Under the pieces are notes generated by a model that saw only the letters and a list, made by a program, of their open reading frames with translations, searched no databases and had not been told where the DNA came from. Shown here in pieces: positions 49,330-55,564 of a DNA stretch of 64,000 nucleotides. Positions within the stretch are counted from its first letter, which is position 1; the number at the start of each line of letters is the position of its first letter. The stretch comes from a virus. Both the position numbers and the translations under genes were made by a program. The stretch lies in IMG/VR virus record IMGVR_UViG_3300032271_000867, positions 1 through 64,000 of that record; one strand, written 5' to 3'.

Positions 49330-49526
49330 TGCGATTTCTTGCCTGTGTATGGGTTTACTTTTGCAAAATTGCTATTTACATATCCTGAGTTAATCATCGA
49401 CATCATAATATTTTGTCTATTAGCAGGATTGTAAACTACTGCACCCTGAACAAAGTTTTGTTGTTCATTAAATAATAGGAACTCATTGGGTTTTTCCCAC
49501 CAAGGTTTCCAGTCAGTATTTAGCAT
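49326..49526 (-). CDS. Hypothetical small protein in neck region (66 aa)
   Basis: I place the start at 49526 (MLNTDWKPWWEKPNEFLLFN), behind GGGGA; a start at 49541 adds five residues without a visible ribosome-binding site. The 66-residue product has a YVNSNFAKVNPYTGKKSQ tail and no known motif. It is the first gene after the 49602-49627 terminator, so it probably starts a new transcript. Its own promoter was not found with certainty. Confidence 0.55.
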   Translation of the reverse strand: MLNTDWKPWWEKPNEFLLFNEQQNFVQGAVVYNPANRQNIMMSMINSGYVNSNFAKVNPYTGKKSQ

Positions 49527-49601
49527 TTCGCAAATCCCCATTCGAGGCGGCAGTGTTTAGCAATAATGTAGGATCCGCACAGATGCCTACATCTATAGGG
49601 T

Positions 49602-49628
49602 AAAAGAAAAGGCAGCTAAAAGCTGCCT
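49602..49628 (-). terminator. Intrinsic terminator after the Lys-rich gene block
   Basis: On the minus strand AGGCAGCT and AGCTGCCT (8 bp, 3-nt loop) are followed by TTTTCTTTT. It lies a few bases past the stop at 49634. It ends the transcript of the small basic gene block and separates it from the tail operon that starts at 49526. Confidence 0.85.
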
Positions 49629-49633
49629 AAACT

Positions 49634-49831
49634 TTACTTACCTTTTTTAACTTTTTTAGCTAATGCTTTGTCTTTCTTTATATCTTCAGATTTAGACATC
49701 TTTTTATTTTTGTCCATCTTGTCATCAGCTTTTTCAAACTTCTTTTTTTGAGCAGGGGTCATACCTTTTTCAAGTTTCTTATCTGCTTTTTCATCTGCCT
49801 TTGATCCAGGCCATGGCTTTTTACTTGTCAT
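49634..49831 (-). CDS. Lysine-rich small protein (65 aa)
   Basis: The 65-residue protein begins MTSKKPWPGSKADEKADKKL, with about a third lysine, and includes EKGMTPAQKKKFEKADDKMD. It resembles small basic helical phage proteins that associate with packaged DNA or RNA. It overlaps the next gene. Function is unknown, but composition and size match a cluster of similar genes. Confidence 0.65.
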   Translation of the reverse strand: MTSKKPWPGSKADEKADKKLEKGMTPAQKKKFEKADDKMDKNKKMSKSEDIKKDKALAKKVKKGK

Positions 49832-49994
49832 TCTTTTTACCTTTATTCATTTTGGCTGCAGTAATAACATCGCCACGAGTAATTTTATTTTTGTCACCAT
49901 ACATCGCTGCAAGTTTTGCATTTTTTGGTGAAAGTTTTTTTGATCTAGACTTACACTCAGAACATTTGCCACATGTGCATTTTTTACTTGCCAT
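49821..49994 (-). CDS. Lys-rich small protein with CxCxxCxxC motif (57 aa)
   Basis: ATG at 49994 (MASKKCTCGKCSECKSRSKK) leads to a 57-residue basic protein. Four cysteines in C-x-C-x-x-C-x-x-C suggest a zinc knuckle. The rest has KNAKLAAMYGDKNKITRGDV. It overlaps both neighbours, which supports it as a gene that escaped longer frame criteria. Function is unknown; it may be nucleic-acid binding. Confidence 0.68.
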   Translation of the reverse strand: MASKKCTCGKCSECKSRSKKLSPKNAKLAAMYGDKNKITRGDVITAAKMNKGKKNDK

Positions 49995-50124
49995 TTTTAC
50001 TTCCTTTTTTCTTTACTTTTTTAGGTAATGGTTTATTTTTGGGAGTATGTTCTTCCCATTTTGCAGCCATTTCTGGATCATTTGCATACATCCATTTACG
50101 TTGTTGTTTTGATACAAAAGGCAT
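49984..50124 (-). CDS. Conserved small basic phage protein (46 aa)
   Basis: The 46-residue protein is MPFVSKQQRKWMYANDPEMA and AKWEEHTPKNKPLPKKVKKK followed by GSKNGK. The phrase MPF-x-SK-x-QR-x-x-MYA-x-x-PE-x-A-x-x-WE-x-x-TP occurs in small proteins of many phages. These are found near structural genes, but their role is not established to my knowledge. The gene is coupled on both sides. Confidence 0.75.
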   Translation of the reverse strand: MPFVSKQQRKWMYANDPEMAAKWEEHTPKNKPLPKKVKKKGSKNGK

Positions 50125-50126
50125 TT

Positions 50127-50432
50127 TTACTTCTTTTTAGAATCAAGTCGTTTTGAAATAGCAGCTGCTTTTTTCCTAGCATCGGCTTTTGAGGAAGCTC
50201 CCCAAGCCTGTAATGATAGTAGCAGACGAGTTGGCTCACCGTTGGGTTTACGCTCAGGACCTGGATTACCTGCCATACGAGCAAGAAATGAAGCACGGCG
50301 AGGGTTATCGCCAGATTTAACAGGTGGTTTTAGGTCATGACCTTGAGCCTTTGCAGAAGCACGACCTTTGGCATTTAGGCCACCTTTAGGATTCTTGCCT
50401 TCTTTACGCTCCCAAGCTGGAGTTTTAGCCAT
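50127..50432 (-). CDS. Conserved basic phage protein (DUF6321-like, 101 aa)
   Basis: The start at 50432 gives MAKTPAWERKEGKNPKGGLN. It continues with AKGRASAKAQGHDLKPPVKS, GDNPRRASFLARMAGNPGPE and RLLLSLQAWGASSKADARKK. This is a very widely conserved small phage protein, listed as DUF6321 in my memory. A Gly/Lys/Pro-rich N-terminal half and a helical C-terminus suggest nucleic-acid contact. The exact function is not known. Confidence 0.75.
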   Translation of the reverse strand: MAKTPAWERKEGKNPKGGLNAKGRASAKAQGHDLKPPVKSGDNPRRASFLARMAGNPGPERKPNGEPTRLLLSLQAWGASSKADARKKAAAISKRLDSKKK

Positions 50433-50595
50433 TTTTCTTTTTCTTCTTTCTAGCAATTGCCATATTATCTACTAGATTAGGATAAGGACGACCGGCTGCT
50501 TGAGCACGTGCTTTAGCAGCAGATTCTTGTTTAGAAGTAAGATCTTTGTGTTTTTTCTTTGGGTTCTTTTTATCCCAAACTGGTTTATCTGCCAT
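50425..50595 (-). CDS. Conserved small Lys/Ala-rich protein (56 aa)
   Basis: ATG at 50595 gives MADKPVWDKKNPKKKHKDLT and SKQESAAKARAQAAGRPYPN, then LVDNMAIARKKKKKNG. The KKKHK-x-LT-x-KQ-x-x-AKARA-x-AAGRPYPNLVDN phrase is shared by many phages and bacteria. It overlaps the neighbours by a few bases, which supports it. The function is unknown. The six basic genes of this block probably share a common theme. Confidence 0.72.
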   Translation of the reverse strand: MADKPVWDKKNPKKKHKDLTSKQESAAKARAQAAGRPYPNLVDNMAIARKKKKKNG

Positions 50596-50824
50596 TATTT
50601 TTCTTTACTGGTTTAGGTGTTTCTATTTTTCTTTTTGATGGTTTTAAAGTTTTAGATTCAACATCTTTAGGTTTAAAACCGTCTCCCGTAATTCCATATT
50701 TATTATGAACAGTACGGGAGTTTTCTGGATTAGCACTTTTGTTTATTGTGCCAGAATGATATTCTTTAATTTTTTTACCAGCAGTTCCAGTACCTTTAAT
50801 TTTTACTTTTTTATGATTTTGCAT
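50585..50824 (-). CDS. Basic hypothetical protein (79 aa)
   Basis: The 79-residue protein begins MQNHKKVKIKGTGTAGKKIK and continues with HSGTINKSANPENSRTVHNK, YGITGDGFKPKDVES and a basic tail. It is highly basic and largely disordered in appearance. It belongs to the Lys-rich block. Function is unknown. Confidence 0.65.
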   Translation of the reverse strand: MQNHKKVKIKGTGTAGKKIKEYHSGTINKSANPENSRTVHNKYGITGDGFKPKDVESKTLKPSKRKIETPKPVKKNNGR

Positions 50825-50831
50825 TTTATCC

Positions 50832-50957
50832 TTACCAAGTAGACAAAGTAGTTCTTGCCCAAGTATTAGTTGCTACACATACATATAGAAACCCAGATAC
50901 ACCTGCTCGAACTAGGCGTGGGTCTTTTTTACTTGCTGCTTTTTTCTTTTCAGTCAT
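50832..50957 (-). CDS. Small hypothetical protein, basic N-terminus (41 aa)
   Basis: ATG at 50957 overlaps the upstream TAA (TAATG). The 41-residue product begins MTEKKKAASKKDPRLVRAGV and ends SGFLYVCVATNTWARTTLST, then W. The second half looks like a short beta hairpin with hydrophobic residues. The exact fit between neighbours supports it. It may be a small virion-associated protein. Confidence 0.62.
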   Translation of the reverse strand: MTEKKKAASKKDPRLVRAGVSGFLYVCVATNTWARTTLSTW

Positions 50958-52006
50958 TATGCGTTTCCTAACGTAGTTACTGTTCCTGATGAGCCTCGGT
51001 ACTTGAGAGCACCAGCCTCAACGAAAAGGATTCCTCCACCTGTTAAGTTAGCAGAAGGTGCTGTTCCATTTTGCATAAGAAGTCTATCTGCGTTTACATA
51101 TTGGAAGTAGTCAACAGACCCTGTAGAACCACCAGTTCCTGATAGTGCTACTAGAGTTGAGTTTGGCTTATCGAACACGCAGTTAAATATTGAGTAAAAA
51201 CCATTTAGTACAACTGGGGCAACACCATTTAGTGTTGACGTCAAAAACTGGCAGTTTGCTAGTGTGATAATGCTAGAGGCAGCAGATGTAACGGCATTGG
51301 TAACGGTAGCAGCAACTACAGAGTCCACAAGGCTTAGTGTTCCAGCAGTTAGAACAGGGGCAACGGTGACAGCACTTTTTACAATTACATTGGCACTAGC
51401 GTTGTTGACGGTTATGAAGTTTGGGTTACCACCAAAGATAGCGACTAAACCAGACCCAGTGATGCTTGCAGCGTTAATGTCACATAGGCGAGCAACAACG
51501 TAAGTAGCATTGCTGGTTTTTGTAAAAGTTCCAGAGACCTCGCAGTTTAGGATGTTAACGTTTCCCGTACCAGTCGGCGTATTCACAGTTAAGTTTGTCA
51601 TTTTTATGCCAGAAATAGTGCACCCAGTATTTGTGCTCAAAGTTCCATAAAGTACAATGTTTCCACCAATAAGACCAGGTCCAGTTATGGTCGTGTACTG
51701 AGTAGTTATTGATGGGCTTTCAGTGTAACCTCCTGGGTGAACAATAATTGTTTTACGGCTTGAAGTAACTAAAGTCAACGCTTTAGTAATAGTAGCAACT
51801 GGCTTTAGAATGTCACCATTACCAGTAGTGTCATTTCCGTCTACTCCACTGACATGGATTTCTTGGTCATACCCGTTAAAGGTTGTTTGTTTTCCATTGA
51901 CAGTTGTAGATAGGGCTGTAGTTGTCACATCTAAATAAGTTAACCAGTTATTTAAAGTTACATCCCAATTATTGTCGCCTTTAACGGGCAAATTTGGTGC
52001 AGTCAT
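50957..52006 (-). CDS. Beta-helix tail appendage protein (349 aa)
   Basis: The 349-residue protein begins MTAPNLPVKGDNNWDVTLNN, and residues 50-300 are repeats of short beta-strands rich in Thr/Val/Ile/Gly/Asn (VSGVDGNDTTGNGDILKPVA and TIIVHPGGYTESPSI), as in right-handed beta-helix tailspikes. The C-terminus (GGGILFVEAGALKYRGSSGT) carries the same end motif as the fibre at 55564 (GGGVLYVSAGALNYIGTSGS). It probably forms a side fibre or tailspike. No catalytic residues are evident. Confidence 0.7.
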   Translation of the reverse strand: MTAPNLPVKGDNNWDVTLNNWLTYLDVTTTALSTTVNGKQTTFNGYDQEIHVSGVDGNDTTGNGDILKPVATITKALTLVTSSRKTIIVHPGGYTESPSITTQYTTITGPGLIGGNIVLYGTLSTNTGCTISGIKMTNLTVNTPTGTGNVNILNCEVSGTFTKTSNATYVVARLCDINAASITGSGLVAIFGGNPNFITVNNASANVIVKSAVTVAPVLTAGTLSLVDSVVAATVTNAVTSAASSIITLANCQFLTSTLNGVAPVVLNGFYSIFNCVFDKPNSTLVALSGTGGSTGSVDYFQYVNADRLLMQNGTAPSANLTGGGILFVEAGALKYRGSSGTVTTLGNA

Positions 52007-52615
52007 TTAATCTCCGTAAGGTGTTGTGCCATAACCATTTAAGCCATAGCCATATTTGTCATTTCTAGGATCCCGCAATGCAGGACTAGCATATTTAGTA
52101 AATTGTGGATCATTTACAAGTTCTTCTAGGTTTACCTGGTTGCAGTCAATAGTTACTACTGCATATCTAAGACCAAAAGCACCTCTAGGCAAAACTCTTG
52201 TAGGAGTAAAAATTTCACCTTTATATAAAATTCTATCTTTAATATGCGAACTTGGATCGGCTAACATACTAGGAATTAATCGTTGTACATCACCAACATT
52301 TACAACTAGTCGTAGTGTATCTGTGGTATAAAAACCACGCTCATTCATAATGTTTGTTGATCGAATAAGTTGGGCCATCACCACAGGAAGTTTAAATGGC
52401 AAAACCCATCTACGACCATTACCTTGTTCGTAGCTAGATACATCGTAAATTTCATCTACAATGTCCCTATATTTATCCTCTAGATAAGTTGTACTCCATT
52501 TAAACCAACTTACATCAGTACCAACTGTAGCTCCAAGATCCTCGCCAATTCCTTCATAAATCGACTTAGCTTCATAATCAATATTAAATCTTCCTTGAAG
52601 TTTGGTACCACGCAT
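52007..52615 (-). CDS. Head-tail connector/neck-like protein (202 aa)
   Basis: The 202-residue protein begins MRGTKLQGRFNIDYEAKSIY and has SWFKWSTTYLEDKYRDIVDE, WVLPFKLPVVMAQLIRSTNI and RGAFGLRYAVVTIDCNQVNL. It is mixed alpha/beta with a Gly/Tyr-rich tail (KYGYGLNGYGTTPYGD). Such proteins are found near tail appendages and may be neck or head-completion proteins. It sits between the beta-helix protein and the S74 fibre. The call is tentative. Confidence 0.45.
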   Translation of the reverse strand: MRGTKLQGRFNIDYEAKSIYEGIGEDLGATVGTDVSWFKWSTTYLEDKYRDIVDEIYDVSSYEQGNGRRWVLPFKLPVVMAQLIRSTNIMNERGFYTTDTLRLVVNVGDVQRLIPSMLADPSSHIKDRILYKGEIFTPTRVLPRGAFGLRYAVVTIDCNQVNLEELVNDPQFTKYASPALRDPRNDKYGYGLNGYGTTPYGD

Positions 52616-53751
52616 TATTTAGCCTCTAAAATCTCAATACGTTTTAGAGCGTCCTGCAAAGCAGACACAAGGTAAGGAATAATTTTGCTTTGGTCTACCA
52701 TTTGATAGTTAGGGTCACCATTTTCATTTACAGCGTCTTTATCTCCTGTAACTGCTTCTGGAACTACCGACTGTAGTTCGTGAGCAAGAAACCCATAAGA
52801 AAGTTCTTTAGAATCACGCCAGTTAAACTCAACAGGATTCAACGCAAGGATTTGAGAAGAACCAGTTGTAAACTTTTTTACATTATTTTTTAATCGGTAG
52901 TCTGACAAGTTGCTAAACCCAGTTACAGGGTTACCACCGTTAGCGCTAACTGTAATAGCTCCACCGATACCGTACGAAGAACTAGAAAAAATCATTGCGT
53001 ATCTAGCAGTAGCACTATTATTTGCAGTAGTAACAATTTCAATACCCGCATAATTAGAATTAGTGCCACTAGTTGCAGTTGCACTTGCTGGGATAGTTAA
53101 ATATGCACTAGCCATTTTTGGACTGAGAGATAAGGTAAGTGTGTTTAAGTCAACGTAAGTAGCATACGTAGTACTACGTAAATAAGTAGTAGCAGCAATG
53201 TCTAAAGAGTTAAATGAAGCTAATCCCTGATAAGTCACTGCAGCTAAAATAGCATTACTTTGATCCACCCATGTAGTTAAATTAGTTGGTCCGCTACCTG
53301 TATACTTAAAAATTACTGAAGGTTGACCAGAATTAGGATTTGTAAATGTTTTAGCATTTACAAATGTTTGGGTTCCTTCTAAGTATGCCACGGTACCACC
53401 AGTACCAAATGCCACTGAGGATGCATCAGTTCCACTAAAAGTTAATGTATTATTTAAAGTTAAAGCTTTGCCATCAATTCCATTAAATGTCAATGTATTA
53501 TTTACAGTTAAACTTTTTAAATTAGCAACAGTTAATGTAGAACCAGTTGCAGGGGCTGTAATCGTAACTTTGTTAAAAGTAGTAGTGTCACTTTTTAAAA
53601 AATAAGGCAAACTTTGAAAAGCAGTTGAGTTATTACCCATTTTAATTTGGTTAAGAGTAGTATCATACCCAAATTCACCCGAACCAAGTACGACACCATT
53701 CCAGTTAGTAGTAGTATCTCGTCTTTGGTAAATACGGTGGTTGACTGTCAT
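52615..53751 (-). CDS. Tail fibre with S74 intramolecular chaperone
   Basis: The 378-residue protein begins MTVNHRIYQRRDTTTNWNGV, a phage fibre adaptor start. The C-terminal 100 residues have SDYRLKNNVKKFTTGSSQIL, ALNPVEFNWRDS and GFLAHELQSVVPEAV, which match the chaperone of endosialidase family (Peptidase S74) that trimerises fibres and then cleaves itself off at a serine near the SDxRLKxNV motif. It is a receptor-binding fibre candidate. Confidence 0.88.
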   Translation of the reverse strand: MTVNHRIYQRRDTTTNWNGVVLGSGEFGYDTTLNQIKMGNNSTAFQSLPYFLKSDTTTFNKVTITAPATGSTLTVANLKSLTVNNTLTFNGIDGKALTLNNTLTFSGTDASSVAFGTGGTVAYLEGTQTFVNAKTFTNPNSGQPSVIFKYTGSGPTNLTTWVDQSNAILAAVTYQGLASFNSLDIAATTYLRSTTYATYVDLNTLTLSLSPKMASAYLTIPASATATSGTNSNYAGIEIVTTANNSATARYAMIFSSSSYGIGGAITVSANGGNPVTGFSNLSDYRLKNNVKKFTTGSSQILALNPVEFNWRDSKELSYGFLAHELQSVVPEAVTGDKDAVNENGDPNYQMVDQSKIIPYLVSALQDALKRIEILEAK

Positions 53752-53811
53752 TATGGCTCCTAGGATTATTTATCAACTTATAGTTTGCCTGATTTAGTTA
53801 AATTTTACAGG

Positions 53812-54939
53812 TTATGCAGTTAAGTAACTACCTGAAAGGTACATGTATCCTGCAGTAGTTAAAGTAACTGGATTTGTTCCAGTAAATGGATCATCATATA
53901 CATAACTATTTGAACCATTAGTATTTTGAAAATGATATAAGTTTAAAGTGGTAGTTCCCGCAGCTGCATCTCCTGTTATGGCATAGTGAACACTTCCTTG
54001 ATGCAGACCGCCATCTCGAAAAACATAATCTCCATCAGGTGCCCAAGGAAGAGTTAAACGGTATTGTGCAGTACCAAAAGTATTTACAGTAGTAAATATA
54101 ACTTTTATTTTAAAAAATACTAATTTACCAATTTTTACATAAGAACCTGTTGTAGGAGTTCCCGTATAACTAAGTCCTGTTCCTGACGAAGTAGACCATG
54201 TAGGAGTGTAAGAAGTAGGAGAGTTTACATTTGCTGCATCACCTGAGACAGAAAATGAAACGTTAATTGGAGAAGGAGCCCCATTAGCATCATTATATAT
54301 ATTTGGATTTGAAGCTATGTTTAAAGCAGCATCAGAAGCAACTAAAAATGTAACTGGAATTTCATAAACATTTGCACTATATCCGGGAGTCGGTGAAGAT
54401 GGAGTATGTATAGTAGGTGCTCCAGTAATGGCTAATATAATCCAAAATTTTGGGTCAACTAAAGAAGTTATTTTTATATGACCTTTAATATTTGATGTAG
54501 AAGACGTTGCATAATTTAAAATTTTTGTTACATCAACGATGCCTTCAACAGTTGATTGTTGAGGAAAATTATACAAAAAAGAACTGTAAGCATTTGCACT
54601 TACATAAACTTTTGAAACTGGAGTTAAATTAGTAAGAAAATCAGAAGGGTTGGGATTTATTCCCCAATCTCCATATAGAGAAAATGATCCATCAAGCATT
54701 CCCGCATCATACGCATAAGGGCCACTTAATAAATCATTATAAGTTAATCCTTCTCCACCAAAAGCACCTTGCTCACCACTTTGGTATTTAAGCAAGTTCC
54801 AAGGAGTAACACCATCGCCAATTTTAAATTTATTGGTATCAAGTTCAAATCCAGGTTCACCGGCATCAAGAATAGGATTTACTGAAATCCATTCCGTAGC
54901 TGTTCCTCTACGTAGTTGTATATCTGTTAATCTAGGCAT
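53812..54939 (-). CDS. Tail fibre/receptor-binding protein (375 aa)
   Basis: The 375-residue protein begins MPRLTDIQLRRGTATEWISV and continues NPILDAGEPGFELDTNKFKI and GDGVTPWN. This is the N-terminal adaptor motif of many phage fibres (LRRGT-x-x-EW-x-x-xNP-x-L-x-x-GE-x-G-x-E-x-D-T-x-x-x-K-I-GDG). The remainder is beta-rich with a TPTTGSYVKIGKLVFFKIKV segment. It may attach to the baseplate and bind a host surface sugar. Confidence 0.78.
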   Translation of the reverse strand: MPRLTDIQLRRGTATEWISVNPILDAGEPGFELDTNKFKIGDGVTPWNLLKYQSGEQGAFGGEGLTYNDLLSGPYAYDAGMLDGSFSLYGDWGINPNPSDFLTNLTPVSKVYVSANAYSSFLYNFPQQSTVEGIVDVTKILNYATSSTSNIKGHIKITSLVDPKFWIILAITGAPTIHTPSSPTPGYSANVYEIPVTFLVASDAALNIASNPNIYNDANGAPSPINVSFSVSGDAANVNSPTSYTPTWSTSSGTGLSYTGTPTTGSYVKIGKLVFFKIKVIFTTVNTFGTAQYRLTLPWAPDGDYVFRDGGLHQGSVHYAITGDAAAGTTTLNLYHFQNTNGSNSYVYDDPFTGTNPVTLTTAGYMYLSGSYLTA

Positions 54940-55054
54940 TGTTCTCTAACTGTTAAAAAAGTTTAATAATAACTAAGTATTACTGCGGGTTAACCATACC
55001 TTGTCGGGTATTTTTGTTCCTACCTACACTGCGAGGTAAGTTTTTATACTAGTT
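54940..55054 (-). promoter_or_regulatory. Intergenic gap between fibre genes
   Basis: The 115-bp gap holds AT-rich sequence and, on the plus strand, an imperfect TACCT/AGGTA repeat at 55021-55038 with a GAGGTAAGT stretch like the half-site of the operator at 6533. No convincing minus-strand promoter or terminator with a T run was found. It could hold weak regulatory elements for the fibres. Confidence 0.25.
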
Positions 55055-55564
55055 TTAGTATGGGGTTGCTCCAGAAACTACATAAACATCATCTATGTAA
55101 AAATTTCCACTAGATGTAAATCCTGCCATTTGAAAGTCTAAGTTTAAATAGTCAGCACCTCCAGGCAAAACATTGGAGTATGTAAATTTGTACCAAGTGT
55201 TTATTGAAGGCAGAGTCCAATAACCGCTGAACCCATTTCCACCTAAATCAACTGAATAGTTAATAGTGTTGTACGTAATGTTAGTAGTTAAAAACCAAAC
55301 TGAAAATGAGAATCTACCTCCAGAAACACCAGCTCCAGAATAGCCAGCAGACATTGTGCCGTTATATGCATCATACACAAATTTACCAGAATATGTGCCA
55401 GAATGAGCGTAAGAAGTGCTTCTAGTCATTGTAGTAGCGTCGCTCTGAGTATACCATTGATTCATTGTGGCTGACTCAAATGTGCCGTTAGTAATGTAGT
55501 TGGTAGGAAGAGCGACTCCTGCTTTTTTTACGCTTCCAACTAACCCTGCAAAACTACCAGTCAT
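55055..55564 (-). CDS. Carbohydrate-binding-like fibre-associated protein (169 aa)
   Basis: The 169-residue protein begins MTGSFAGLVGSVKKAGVALP and has a jelly-roll module: YITNGTFESATMNQWYTQSD, TYSGKFVYD, and FYIDDVYVVSGATPY at the end. This pattern is typical of CBM4/9-like modules. It overlaps the next fibre gene by one base. It probably assists sugar binding by the fibre. Confidence 0.75.
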   Translation of the reverse strand: MTGSFAGLVGSVKKAGVALPTNYITNGTFESATMNQWYTQSDATTMTRSTSYAHSGTYSGKFVYDAYNGTMSAGYSGAGVSGGRFSFSVWFLTTNITYNTINYSVDLGGNGFSGYWTLPSINTWYKFTYSNVLPGGADYLNLDFQMAGFTSSGNFYIDDVYVVSGATPY

